NCBI RefSeq assembly: GCF_030717845.1 | Contig: NZ_JAUZVZ010000016.1 | Span: 17,645-81,644, forward strand | Length of the DNA stretch: 64,000 bases | Direction of reading: 5' to 3' | From: Alkalimonas collagenimarina | GTDB lineage: Bacteria > Pseudomonadota > Gammaproteobacteria > Enterobacterales > Alteromonadaceae | Shown: in pieces, positions 1 to 7,751 of the stretch | Position numbering within the stretch: the first letter of the stretch is position 1 | Layout: each line of letters opens with the position of its first letter | Notes under the pieces: generated by a model | Databases searched by the model: none | Told to the model about the DNA's origin: nothing | The model's input: only the letters and a program-made list of their open reading frames with translations | Made by a program: the position numbers and the translations under genes

Positions 1-2
1 AT

Positions 3-1073
3 CGGGTGCGTTTTCGTATCGATGGCGTCTTACAAGAAGCCGACTTTCTGGCACCACGCATGCGCCTGCCCATCGCATCGCGTATTAAAATTCTATCCGG
101 CATGGATATTGCTGAAAAACGGCGGCCGCAAGATGGCAAAATAGCCATGAAAATAGCCAACGAAGAGCTGGATATTCGTGTATCAGCCTTGCCTTTGCAT
201 GAGGGCGAAAGTATCGTCATGCGCTTTTTACGACAAGACTCCATCAACTACAGCATGGAAGTGCTTGGTTTATCGGCGGATATCGAGCAGTACATTTTAC
301 AGGACTTAAAGAAAACCGCTGGGGTGATCCTGCTGACCGGCCCAACTGGTTCAGGTAAAACCACCAGCTTGTATACTTTTCTTAATGCTATTAATCAGCC
401 AGAAGTGAAAATTATCACGCTGGAAGATCCGGTCGAGTACCAGCTCGAAGGGGTCAATCAGGTGCAGGTACAACCGTCGATTGGCTTTGATTTTTCGGCA
501 GGCTTACGCAGCATCGTGCGGCAAGATCCGGATGTCATCATGGTGGGGGAGATCCGCGATAACGAAACCGCGCAAATTGCCATGCAATCAGCCCTGACCG
601 GTCACCTGGTATTTTCTACGGTGCATACCAATGATGCACCCTCGGCCTACACGCGCCTGCTGGATTTGGGCGCTCAGGAATACTTATTAAACGCAGCCAT
701 CGTGTCTATCATTGCTCAGCGCCTGGCACGTAAGCTTTGTCCGCACTGTAAGCAACCAGCTGAAAACGCTGCGGAGTTAATTCAAAACTATCAGTTGGAG
801 CAATTGGCCAGCCGGTATCAGCTGACGCCACAATTGTATCAGCCAAAAGGCTGCGATCACTGCGCCCATACCGGCTACAAAGGCCGAATGGCAGTGGTAG
901 AGTACCTGCGATGTGACGACGACATTAAAGCTTTACCAAAAGACGAAAACTTTCCGCAAAAAGCCCGTGAGTTGGGGCGTGCGCAGGGCAACCGTACCTT
1001 GTTGCAAGATGGCCTGTTAAAAGCGATTCAGGGGCTGACCACGGTAGAAGAAGTGATTCGGGTGGCTGGCTAA
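3..1073 (+). CDS. GspE/PulE-family secretion or pilus assembly ATPase (5'-truncated)
   Basis: This hexameric AAA-type ATPase would power assembly of a type II secretion pseudopilus or type IV pilus at the inner membrane. The frame is open to the window edge and begins inside the conserved RFRIDGVL region, so the N-terminal domain lies outside the window. Visible are Walker A (GPTGSGKTT), the aspartate box after it, Walker B (DPDVIMVGEIRD), the His box (GHLVFSTVHTND), and a tetracysteine zinc motif (CPHC and CDHC) in the C-terminal third. The stop overlaps the next ATG (TAATG), so the two genes are probably co-translated. Order ATPase then PulF-like fits gspE-gspF and also mshE-mshG; the truncated N-terminus prevents a choice. 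Family is secure, the exact system is not. Confidence 0.9.
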   Translation, partial: RVRFRIDGVLQEADFLAPRMRLPIASRIKILSGMDIAEKRRPQDGKIAMKIANEELDIRVSALPLHEGESIVMRFLRQDSINYSMEVLGLSADIEQYILQDLKKTAGVILLTGPTGSGKTTSLYTFLNAINQPEVKIITLEDPVEYQLEGVNQVQVQPSIGFDFSAGLRSIVRQDPDVIMVGEIRDNETAQIAMQSALTGHLVFSTVHTNDAPSAYTRLLDLGAQEYLLNAAIVSIIAQRLARKLCPHCKQPAENAAELIQNYQLEQLASRYQLTPQLYQPKGCDHCAHTGYKGRMAVVEYLRCDDDIKALPKDENFPQKARELGRAQGNRTLLQDGLLKAIQGLTTVEEVIRVAG

Positions 1074-1960
1074 TGACAACCTTTCAATACAAAGCCTACG
1101 ACAGCAGTGGCAGCCAAATCCAGGGCGAAATCAATAGCGACTCGTTGGAGAAAGCTCAGCTGGATATCAGCGCACAAGGCTTGCACCTGATCCAGATCCA
1201 ACCCAAAGCCGAGCAGTTTTCGCTGAGCTTTTTACGTTCAGACCGCCTGACACTGGATGAACTGGAATTTATCACTGCTGAACTGAGTTTGTTGCTGCGT
1301 AGCGGGGTGAAAATTGATAAGTGTCTGCATATTTTGGCCCGTGGCAGCAAAAACAGTGCAACAGGTCGTTTATTGACGCAGTTATCGCAAGCCGTTAAGC
1401 GGGGCGAGTCACTGGCTGATGCTTTAGGGACCCAGCCTGATTTTGATGAACTCTATGTTAACCTGGTCAAAATGGGTGAGGCCAGTGGCCAGCTGAGTGA
1501 AGTCTTTGCTGGTCTGGCGCGCGATTTAAAGTTTCGTAAAGAATTAAAAAGTAAAATTACCCAGGCGCTCACGTACCCCAGCGTGATCTTTGCTGTCTGT
1601 GTCATCGCTGTGATATTTGTTTTTAATTACATTGTGCCGCAAATGGCAGGCTTGTTTGATGAAAACGACATGCTGCCGCTTTATACCGAATTGTTGCTGG
1701 GTGCCAGTAACTGGATGCAAAAGTACCAGTGGTTTTTACTGGCGGGGCTGATCGCTTCGGCCGTGGGTATTAAAGTAGCGCTAGATAAAGGGCTACTGTC
1801 CGGCTGGCTGGATGATACCCTCACCAGGTTGCCGGTGTTTAAAACGGCTATTTATCAGATTGAGCGGATCCGTTTTAATACCAGCATGACACTGATGCTG
1901 CTGGTGGTGCTTGTGGTACTCCAGCTGCTGGTATTCAATCTTGTGGTGACGTTCAGTTGA
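1073..1960 (+). pseudogene. GspF/PulF-family inner-membrane protein, truncated at its 3' end
   Basis: PulF/GspF-type polytopic membrane protein that would partner the preceding ATPase in a type II secretion or type IV pilus platform. The first GspF domain (about residues 60-185) and a membrane segment near 165-190 are recognisable. Family members are about 400 residues with two such domains. Here the second domain stops just after its opening (IERIRFNTSMTLML, about residues 262-275). The remaining ~20 residues are a low-complexity L/V run. That stretch, read in another frame, gives GCT/GGT/ACT-rich codons that continue into the next gene. I therefore think the real gspF sequence ends near 1895 and the rest is out-of-frame reading of the neighbour. 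The product is unlikely to work. Confidence 0.8.
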
Positions 1961-3024
1961 ACGTTGGTAACGGTAACTTTACTTTCGATAACGTAGTCAT
2001 CGATCGTGAAGATGGTACTATTACCTTCAATGTGCAGTTGGGTAACCCAATTGATGCAGATTCAGCTTTCCGTGTTGACCTGCGTCAAGTAACGTTACAA
2101 GGTGAGTTCGGTGTTTCTTACGTAGCATCTTTAGGTACTGATACAGTTGACACTGGTTCTAAATCATTGACTTCTGTTGAAAATCAGTTCAGCTACTCTG
2201 TAAAAACGGCACTGAGTGAATTGATTACTCGCGATGTTGCTCGTGATACCTTTGTTGACCAGGCTCCAGCTACCAGTACTGATACTTTGACTCTGACTGT
2301 TCGTGACAACGACGATCTGTTGTTGGCCGCTACTGCCGGTGACTTGGTGGTTGAGCTTGGTGGTAACTTCAAAGATGGTAACGGACCTGTAGGTGCATGG
2401 ACCCTAGCCGGTGCCGGTGTTACTGTAGGATTAAATACTGCTGAAACTCTGCTGACTTTCACGGTACCTGCTGCTGTTGCGTTCGATGATGCTCCTGCTG
2501 CACAGGATCACGATATCGTGTTCTTGAAAGATAATGTTGCAACAATGTTGTTAGCGACTAAATTTGACGTTACTGTTAAGCAAAACATCGCTGGTATTAC
2601 AGACCCAGTTACTTATGTAACTAAAGCTGACGCTGGCCAGTGGAAAGTTGACGCTTCAACTGTTAACGTTCCTTACCTGCCAGTAGGTTTTGGTTTAACT
2701 GCACAAGTTGAGATCTCTAACCTGGGTGCAACTGATGCTGAAGTTACCATCGAAGCAGTTGACCAAAATGGTGATGAATACGGCCCAGTCGTCATGGACT
2801 TCACATACGGTGGTGCTACTCACGCTACAGCTCGTGCTGGTACTGTGACTCGTGCTTCTGAAGCTGATATCCGTAAAGCCTTCGATATTGCTGATGGTTC
2901 ACAGAAGAAATTAAGCGTTACTTTCAACATTGACGCTAACTCTGATGACATCACTCTGGTTCCGTTCTACCGTCAGAACGAAAGCCGTATCAACGTGATC
3001 TCTGATCAGTACAAAGGCAACTAA
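1957..3024 (+). CDS. Surface (S-layer-like?) protein, C-terminal part, 5' end lost
   Basis: No named family recognised. The 355 residues are rich in T, V, D, G and A, almost devoid of Cys, and look like extracellular beta-sandwich sequence. Examples are FTFDNVVIDREDGTITF near the start and TLTLTVRDNDD near residue 105. There is no signal peptide and no Shine-Dalgarno at the TTG. The frame is open back to a TAA at 1876-1878, and from about 1894 upstream codons carry the same bias (GCT, GGT, ACT, CCA, GTT), so the gene formerly extended further 5'. Such bias is typical of very abundant proteins, so an S-layer or similar envelope protein is a reasonable guess. A tight terminator follows the stop. 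It sits directly on the broken gspF-like gene, implying a rearrangement or assembly chimera. Confidence 0.6.
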   Translation: MNVGNGNFTFDNVVIDREDGTITFNVQLGNPIDADSAFRVDLRQVTLQGEFGVSYVASLGTDTVDTGSKSLTSVENQFSYSVKTALSELITRDVARDTFVDQAPATSTDTLTLTVRDNDDLLLAATAGDLVVELGGNFKDGNGPVGAWTLAGAGVTVGLNTAETLLTFTVPAAVAFDDAPAAQDHDIVFLKDNVATMLLATKFDVTVKQNIAGITDPVTYVTKADAGQWKVDASTVNVPYLPVGFGLTAQVEISNLGATDAEVTIEAVDQNGDEYGPVVMDFTYGGATHATARAGTVTRASEADIRKAFDIADGSQKKLSVTFNIDANSDDITLVPFYRQNESRINVISDQYKGN

Positions 3025-3046
3025 GTTTTAGTTCTCCTTTGAAAAA

Positions 3047-3071
3047 GACAGGCTCCGGCCTGTCTTTTTTT
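3047..3071 (+). terminator. Rho-independent terminator after surface protein gene
   Basis: GACAGGC and GCCTGTC form a perfect 7-bp stem around a TCCG loop, preceded by five A and followed by seven T. It lies 22 bases after the stop codon, as expected for a strongly expressed gene. Confidence 0.92.
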
Positions 3072-3162
3072 ATGCCGATTATTTTGTTGGCTGACGGTGA
3101 TTTTTTATTCAGCTTACGATATACTGAATTTGGTTCGGTTCGGCCAATTTCATTAAATGATT

Positions 3163-3191
3163 AACCCTCTGCCAGGCAGAGGGTTTTTTTT
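3163..3191 (+). terminator. Second terminator hairpin before wzz
   Basis: AACCCTCTGCC and GGCAGAGGGTT are complementary around a single base (effective loop of 3-5) and are followed by a run of eight T. It may back up the previous terminator or isolate the polysaccharide locus. No clear promoter was seen between it and wzz. Confidence 0.8.
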
Positions 3192-3301
3192 CGTCTGGCG
3201 TACGTGGAATACTCCTCGAAGCATCGCTTTACCATTCCCCCCATCGGCAATTTCCTTTATCATTCGGTAGGTTTTTTTCTTTTCCAGCAAAGGATGTTTT
3301 C

Positions 3302-4225
3302 ATGGCCGAACAAACGCCAACTCAGGATGTAGACTTAGCCGAACTGTTTCGCACTTTCTGGCGGGCAAAATTATTTATTATTGGCTTCACGGCGCTATTT
3401 GCTGTCGGCTCCGTGTTTTATGCGCTCAGCCTGTCTGACGTGTATCGCTCAGATGCTTTATTAGCCCCCGCCAACACCCAGCAAAAACCGGGCATGGGTG
3501 CTTTAGGTCAGTTAGGTGGCTTAGCGTCATTAGCCGGTGTTAATCTGGGCGGGCAGGGCACCGATAAAACTGCGCTGGCGCTGGAGGTTTTACGCTCGCG
3601 TGACTTTATTGGCCGTTTAATCGAGCAGCACGATTTATTTGTACCAGTGATGGCCGCCAAAGACTGGCGTGTAACCAGCAATGAACTGGTTCTGGATGAA
3701 AGCATCTACGATGCCAGTACCGACACCTGGCTGCGCGATGCCAAACCACCTCGTCAGTCAAAGCCATCGGTGCAGGAAACCTACGAAGAATTTATCAAGC
3801 TGCTGCAAGTACGGCAGTCGAAAGACAATGGCATGGTGACCGTCAGCATAGAACATTATTCCCCTCACATTGCCCAGCAATGGGTGCAGCTACTGATCAC
3901 TGAATTAAATGCCTTTATGAAACAACGTGACATGGAAGAAGCCCGTCGCAGCATGACTTACCTGGAGCAGCAATTACAGAAAACCCAGGTCGAAGAGATA
4001 CGCAGAGCATTGTTCCAGTTGATTGAAGAGCAAACCAAAACCCTGATGCTGACCCAGGTCAGCGATGAGTATGTGTTTAAAATCATCGACCCACCAATCG
4101 CCAGCGAGAAGAAAGCCAAACCCAGCCGAGCCCTGATCTGCATCATCGGCACCTTATTCGGCGGCTTCCTGGCGTGTTTAGTGGTGTTAATCAGGTTCCT
4201 GGTTCGGCCAACGGTAAAGGCTTAG
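3302..4225 (+). CDS. wzz: Wzz-type polysaccharide chain-length determinant
   Basis: Inner-membrane polysaccharide co-polymerase that sets the modal length of an O-antigen or exopolysaccharide made by Wzx/Wzy. The 307 residues have the family layout: a short cytoplasmic N-terminus with ELFRTFWRAK, a first membrane segment at about 30-52, a large periplasmic region with helical coiled-coil stretches (about 200-245), a Pro-rich approach (IIDPP, then KAKPSRA), and a second membrane segment at about 277-300. No C-terminal kinase domain follows, so it is Wzz-like rather than Wzc-like. Start ATG has AAAGGA 6-11 bases upstream. It is followed by a repeat-filled gap and then wzx. Confidence 0.88.
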   Translation: MAEQTPTQDVDLAELFRTFWRAKLFIIGFTALFAVGSVFYALSLSDVYRSDALLAPANTQQKPGMGALGQLGGLASLAGVNLGGQGTDKTALALEVLRSRDFIGRLIEQHDLFVPVMAAKDWRVTSNELVLDESIYDASTDTWLRDAKPPRQSKPSVQETYEEFIKLLQVRQSKDNGMVTVSIEHYSPHIAQQWVQLLITELNAFMKQRDMEEARRSMTYLEQQLQKTQVEEIRRALFQLIEEQTKTLMLTQVSDEYVFKIIDPPIASEKKAKPSRALICIIGTLFGGFLACLVVLIRFLVRPTVKA

Positions 4226-4227
4226 AG

Positions 4228-4264
4228 CAAATCCCCCCTGTATCCCCCCTTTACTAAAGTGGGG
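4228..4264 (+). repeat. 37-nt G/C-rich palindromic element, left copy
   Basis: This 37-nt element begins three bases after the wzz stop. Its reverse complement recurs at 15969-16005 with one difference (36 of 37 identical). It contains two runs of six C and a weak stem (CTTTACTAAAG). It belongs to the same family as the elements at 4302 and 15787, all built from C-runs and G-runs around a short AT-rich centre. Confidence 0.85.
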
Positions 4265-4301
4265 AGGGGATCGTGCCAGACCCTAGATCTGCGCTCTTAA
4301 G

Positions 4302-4361
4302 CCCCCTCTTTATGAAAGAGGGGGTTGGGGGAGATTTGAAGAGGGGGCTAGGGGGAGATTT
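4302..4361 (+). repeat. Palindrome followed by 23-nt direct repeat
   Basis: CCCCCTCTTT and AAAGAGGGGG form a perfect 10-bp stem around ATG (4302-4324). The right arm starts a 23-nt unit (4315-4337) which is repeated with few mismatches at 4339-4361; both units end in GGGGGAGATTT. This resembles dispersed REP/MITE-like intergenic repeats and fills most of the gap between wzz and wzx. No coding potential seen. Confidence 0.8.
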
Positions 4362-4400
4362 AAAGAGCCCAGGGAAGATTTCACAAGGAACCAAAACGCA

Positions 4401-5702
4401 TTGAATCCACTGTTAAAAAAAGTGCTGGCTAATACATCCTGGCTGGCATCGGAAAAAGTCATCACCATGGCGGCCAATTTACTGGTGGCTTTGTTGCTGG
4501 CCCGCAGTTTAAACCCGGAAGGGTACGGTAGCCTTAGTTACCTGCTGGCGATCATCGCCCTGGTAGGCCCGCTGACATCGCTGGGTTTAAACGCCATTAT
4601 TACCCGTGAACTGGTCAATCAACCAGAGCGCAATGATGCCATCATGGCGACGGCCAGTGGCTTTCGCTTGCTTGGTGCTGGCGTTGGTACCGCGTTGTGT
4701 CTGATATTGGCAGTGACTGGCTGGGGTCTGTCTGGTGCGGTTGATCAATGGGCCATGGCCATGCTGGCACTGGCAAATTTGCTAACTGCCTTTCATGTCA
4801 TCGAGTTTTGGTTTCAGGCGCATGTGGCTGCCAAAGCTGTGGCCCGAATGCGGGTATCGGTCATTGTACTGTTCAGTATCGCCAAGATTATCGCCGCCCT
4901 GAGTGGCGCTGGTTTATTGCTGATTTGTGGCTTATTTGCTTTAGAAATGGCCTGCATTGGTATTGGTTTTATGCTGATTTATCGCCGGGCGCAGGGAGCC
5001 ATTCAGTGGAACGAGCTGGATGCCAGTTATGGCCTGCAGTTGCTCAAGCAAGGCTTCTGGTTGGTGTTATCGGGCATAGCAGCGGTGATTTACCTGAAAG
5101 TAGATCAGGTGATGCTGGCGCAAATGGTTAACCGTGAAGCCGTCGGTGTCTACGCCGTTGCCGCACGTTTATCCGAAGTCTGGTACTTCTTCGCCACAGC
5201 CATTGCCATATCGTTGTTCCCAGCTTTGTTAAAATTGAAGCAAACCAACCCAGATCGCTACCAACAACGCTTACAGCAAATCTGTGATGTGTTGTTCGTT
5301 GCGGCTTTAGTACTGGCCATTGGCATCACCCTGATTGCCACACCCTTGGTCCGCATTTTATTCGGCCAGGACTATCTGCCAGCCGCAGCCATCCTGACCA
5401 TTCATATCTGGGGCAGCGTCTTTATCTACATGCGGGCACTGGTGAGTAAGTGGCTGATCGCAGAACATCTGTTGGCATTCTCGCTCGTCAGTCACGGCCT
5501 GGGCGCGTTAATAAATATTGCTGCTAACTGGTACCTGATCCCGTTATACGGCGGCATAGGGGCCGCCTGGGCCACCATACTGTCCTATCTGGTCGCCTCG
5601 TACATAGCTTTCTGGTTTGCCAGCAGCACCCGACCCATCGCCAAAGTCATGACCAGGTCGCTGCTACTGCCTTTCACGCTGGGATATCGATATTGGAGGT
5701 GA
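4401..5702 (+). CDS. wzx: Wzx-type flippase / oligosaccharide transporter
   Basis: Polytopic MATE/MOP-superfamily protein expected to flip undecaprenyl-linked repeat units across the inner membrane for polymerisation by Wzy. The 433 residues contain about 12 hydrophobic segments spread over the whole length. The N-terminal pattern (helix, then LARSLNPEGYG near residue 35) is typical of polysaccharide biosynthesis proteins, and VDQVMLAQM near residue 237 begins the second half. The start is TTG with AAGGA 10-16 bases upstream; later in-frame ATGs would remove part of the first conserved helix. It follows wzz across a repeat-filled gap and is convergent with the AbiE pair. Substrate cannot be told from sequence. 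Confidence 0.88.
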   Translation: MNPLLKKVLANTSWLASEKVITMAANLLVALLLARSLNPEGYGSLSYLLAIIALVGPLTSLGLNAIITRELVNQPERNDAIMATASGFRLLGAGVGTALCLILAVTGWGLSGAVDQWAMAMLALANLLTAFHVIEFWFQAHVAAKAVARMRVSVIVLFSIAKIIAALSGAGLLLICGLFALEMACIGIGFMLIYRRAQGAIQWNELDASYGLQLLKQGFWLVLSGIAAVIYLKVDQVMLAQMVNREAVGVYAVAARLSEVWYFFATAIAISLFPALLKLKQTNPDRYQQRLQQICDVLFVAALVLAIGITLIATPLVRILFGQDYLPAAAILTIHIWGSVFIYMRALVSKWLIAEHLLAFSLVSHGLGALINIAANWYLIPLYGGIGAAWATILSYLVASYIAFWFASSTRPIAKVMTRSLLLPFTLGYRYWR

Positions 5703-5751
5703 AGTGCCTGACAAGAGGTTTGCATTCAAGCACCGCCTGTGCACCCATGTG

Positions 5752-6798
5752 CTATCGACTATTAAACTTGTCCTGAAAGTCAGCGAGTTGGTTCATTATT
5801 AATTCAAATGACTCAGGTTGCTGAAAAAACATCTGACCGTTAATAGCTGCTTTATGGTCTGCAATGATGCTTTGTAGCCGATTACCTTGTGGCACTATAG
5901 ATAACCGGCCTGATAAAATGGCCTCGTAGTCGACACCCGGCATTGACCAACGATGTTTTTTCATTTCTACCACCGCTTGCATCGCTTCGCTGCTGTTAAA
6001 TGCATCAGCGAAACCTGCTTTCAATAGACAGGATACATCATACCAGTGTCTTGCCAATCGGGTGGGGTTTGGCTCTTTTGTCTGAGTACTGAACTGATGC
6101 AAAGCTGTCAGCTTCTCCCATAATACAAAGTCGTTTTCATAGGCTTGAACGTTCGCTTGCGGCAAGGGCAGTTCAGCAAACTCTTTGACTTCGCTTAGGT
6201 AGCAATTGGTTGTGATGGTTTTAGTCGGCTTTCCTCGGTTTCTGCCACCAAACTCCAGTAAAATATGATCAAGCTGGTAATCTTTTGTGCCTTTAGTCAT
6301 TCTGGGGTAGTGAATATCAATTTTTTCACCAGCAGAATCCGGTTCCACGACAGCTTGTAAACCTTCAATCTGGTAGGCTGAGAAGCGCTGGTTTAAATAG
6401 TCAACAAACTGTTCAGTCCAATCCTGTAGCAATTGCTGCTGTTTCCTGCGGAACTTCTTTGCCTGGCTATCGTTTTTAATACTCTGTTGCCAGGCTGCAA
6501 ACTCCTGCTGCTCTGTTAAACCAGAGAGCTCAGCCCAATGAATTGATAAATCAATATCTTCGGAGAAACGTTGAATAACGTGCCAGCACTTACTCAATGC
6601 CGTCCCACCTTTAAAGGCGATTGACATAGCACCAAGCAGTTGCTCGTCATAGAGCAGTCTCAGCACTTCAGTCACCCATAGATCTTTTTCGAGAAAGTTA
6701 GCAGCAAGGCCAAATGGGTGCTGTGTGGATGCAAAGTTAAATAATTCAGTTAGCTCTGCATGTTTAGCTCTGTCAGCATAGAGCTCAAATAAATTCAT
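5752..6798 (-). CDS. abiEii: AbiEii-type nucleotidyltransferase toxin
   Basis: Toxin of a type IV AbiE system, a family known from phage abortive infection; members are nucleotidyltransferase-fold proteins. The 348 residues carry the family's core: FKGGTALSKCW near residues 62-72, followed about 10 residues later by RFSEDIDLSI, whose acidic residues match the metal-binding motif. A Lys/Gln-rich helical stretch is near 105-130, and the C-terminal half has the family's conserved region around LARHWYDVSCLL. The start overlaps the antitoxin stop by 4 bases (ATGA), so translation is coupled. It lies on the opposite strand inside the polysaccharide locus, suggesting later insertion. Family assignment is firm; anti-phage activity is inference. 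Confidence 0.9.
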   Translation of the reverse strand: MNLFELYADRAKHAELTELFNFASTQHPFGLAANFLEKDLWVTEVLRLLYDEQLLGAMSIAFKGGTALSKCWHVIQRFSEDIDLSIHWAELSGLTEQQEFAAWQQSIKNDSQAKKFRRKQQQLLQDWTEQFVDYLNQRFSAYQIEGLQAVVEPDSAGEKIDIHYPRMTKGTKDYQLDHILLEFGGRNRGKPTKTITTNCYLSEVKEFAELPLPQANVQAYENDFVLWEKLTALHQFSTQTKEPNPTRLARHWYDVSCLLKAGFADAFNSSEAMQAVVEMKKHRWSMPGVDYEAILSGRLSIVPQGNRLQSIIADHKAAINGQMFFQQPESFELIMNQLADFQDKFNSR

Positions 6799-7418
6799 GA
6801 CAGCAGCTCGCTTTCCAGCATGGTCAGCTTGTTTTGCCAGGAGATAAGCGTTGGCTGTAATTTTAGCTTACGTATAACAGGTATGACTTCGTTACTGGTT
6901 AAGTTAAGTCGCTTTAGGGCTGCCTTAAGGTGTTGCAGCGGAGTATGTTCGGCTGACAGTACCAGCAAGGCACGATAGAAAGCGCCTTCTGGTTTATTTG
7001 CCCAACGCAATTTACTGTGGGCTGTGTGCTTTACCACGACTTGTTGGTTGCCTACCTTAAACTCGCGGGACGGGCCTGAGGACCAGAACACAGTTTTAAC
7101 CGGGGCTTGCGTTTGCAAACCTAGCCGATAAGCTTCTTCAAGCCCTTGCGGCACCAGAGCATAGTTATGATTCCGCGCCCATGACCATGCCACTTCTTCA
7201 GCTGTAGCTGATGTCTGGATGGATGGAAAACTTTTCAGAGGCTTAGGTCTGGCATAAATCCCTTTGGCCACCCGAACAACAGTACCTTCTTGTGCCAGTC
7301 TGCTCATGGCTTTTTGTACTGATGTCACAGAGCCCAGAGCATAAAAGCCCTCTATGGTAAAAGGTGTCCCCTTTTGCAAGCGGGATACTCTGTGTGCGAC
7401 TAAAGCTGAGACTGACAT
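6795..7418 (-). CDS. abiEi: AbiEi-type (DUF6088-like) antitoxin/autoregulator
   Basis: Cognate antitoxin of the AbiE pair. The 207 residues begin with a winged-helix region (about 1-60, with SVQKAMSRLAQEGTVVRVAKGIYARP), which in this family binds DNA and represses the operon, followed by a C-terminal antitoxicity domain. The variant looks like the DUF6088 branch rather than classical AbiEi. It is the first gene of the pair and overlaps the toxin start by 4 bases. A near-perfect 18-bp palindrome 30 bases upstream overlaps the predicted -10 element, as expected for autoregulation. Confidence 0.85.
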   Translation of the reverse strand: MSVSALVAHRVSRLQKGTPFTIEGFYALGSVTSVQKAMSRLAQEGTVVRVAKGIYARPKPLKSFPSIQTSATAEEVAWSWARNHNYALVPQGLEEAYRLGLQTQAPVKTVFWSSGPSREFKVGNQQVVVKHTAHSKLRWANKPEGAFYRALLVLSAEHTPLQHLKAALKRLNLTSNEVIPVIRKLKLQPTLISWQNKLTMLESELLS

Positions 7419-7447
7419 TGTAGTTAAACTCTGACGTTTTGGTGGTA

Positions 7448-7465
7448 GTGTATTCTAGTATACAC
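7448..7465 (-). promoter_or_regulatory. Palindromic operator candidate of the AbiE pair
   Basis: GTGTAT and ATACAC flank six bases; 16 of 18 positions are symmetric. It is centred about 38 bases upstream of the antitoxin start and overlaps the predicted -10 box. AbiEi-type antitoxins are known to bind inverted repeats in their promoter, so this is the likely operator. Confidence 0.55.
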
Positions 7466-7486
7466 CAATAAAAATAAGCTATACAA
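7457..7486 (-). promoter_or_regulatory. Predicted promoter for the AbiE pair
   Basis: On the minus strand, TTGTAT (7486-7481) and TATACT (7462-7457) are separated by 18 bases. The -10 matches consensus at 5 of 6 positions and sits inside the palindrome. Confidence 0.5.
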
Positions 7487-7536
7487 AGTAAAATGTGTCA
7501 GGATTAAAGTTTTTACGCCTATATATTTAGTGGGTT

Positions 7537-7558
7537 TTATTTACTGGCAAGTAAATAA
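7537..7558. repeat. Perfect 9-bp inverted repeat
   Basis: TTATTTACT and AGTAAATAA flank the tetraloop GGCA. It lacks a T-run on either side beyond the stem, so it is not a good terminator. It could be a binding site or insertion scar; function unknown. Confidence 0.5.
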
Positions 7559-7751
7559 GTCTCATCTGAGCTATAACCGCAGATCACCCCCTGCTCATCG
7601 ATAAAAAGCATTGAAAGAAAATTCAGAGTGAGCCAGATCCCCGGTTGCAAATCTTTACTTCCCCTCATCCCTTGTTTCTATTAAGATCACCTGCTTTTAG
7701 TCCGAGCATGTTTCATCATCCTCTTACCATGACAGGACGTTATCAAATCGT

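Larger units (their letters stand above)
7419..7751. other. Divergent gap between AbiE pair and polysaccharide genes
   Basis: A 333-base AT-rich gap. It holds the AbiE promoter/operator at its left end and a perfect 9-bp inverted repeat at 7537-7558 (TTATTTACT, loop GGCA, AGTAAATAA). I see no open frame worth calling and no convincing promoter for the gene at 7752. Confidence 0.6.

Noticed and set aside
3263..3270. Possible ops element (TTCGGTAG) upstream of wzz, resembling the RfaH site GGCGGTAG
   Set aside because: Only 6 of 8 core bases match and no JUMPStart-like context surrounds it.
4228..4361. CRISPR-like array from repeated G/C-run units
   Set aside because: Units are palindromic, contiguous, unequal and lack unique spacers; no cas genes are present.
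5752..7418. Reading the AbiE pair as part of a larger prophage or integrative element
   Set aside because: No integrase, attachment-site duplication or phage gene is visible; flanks are ordinary sugar genes.
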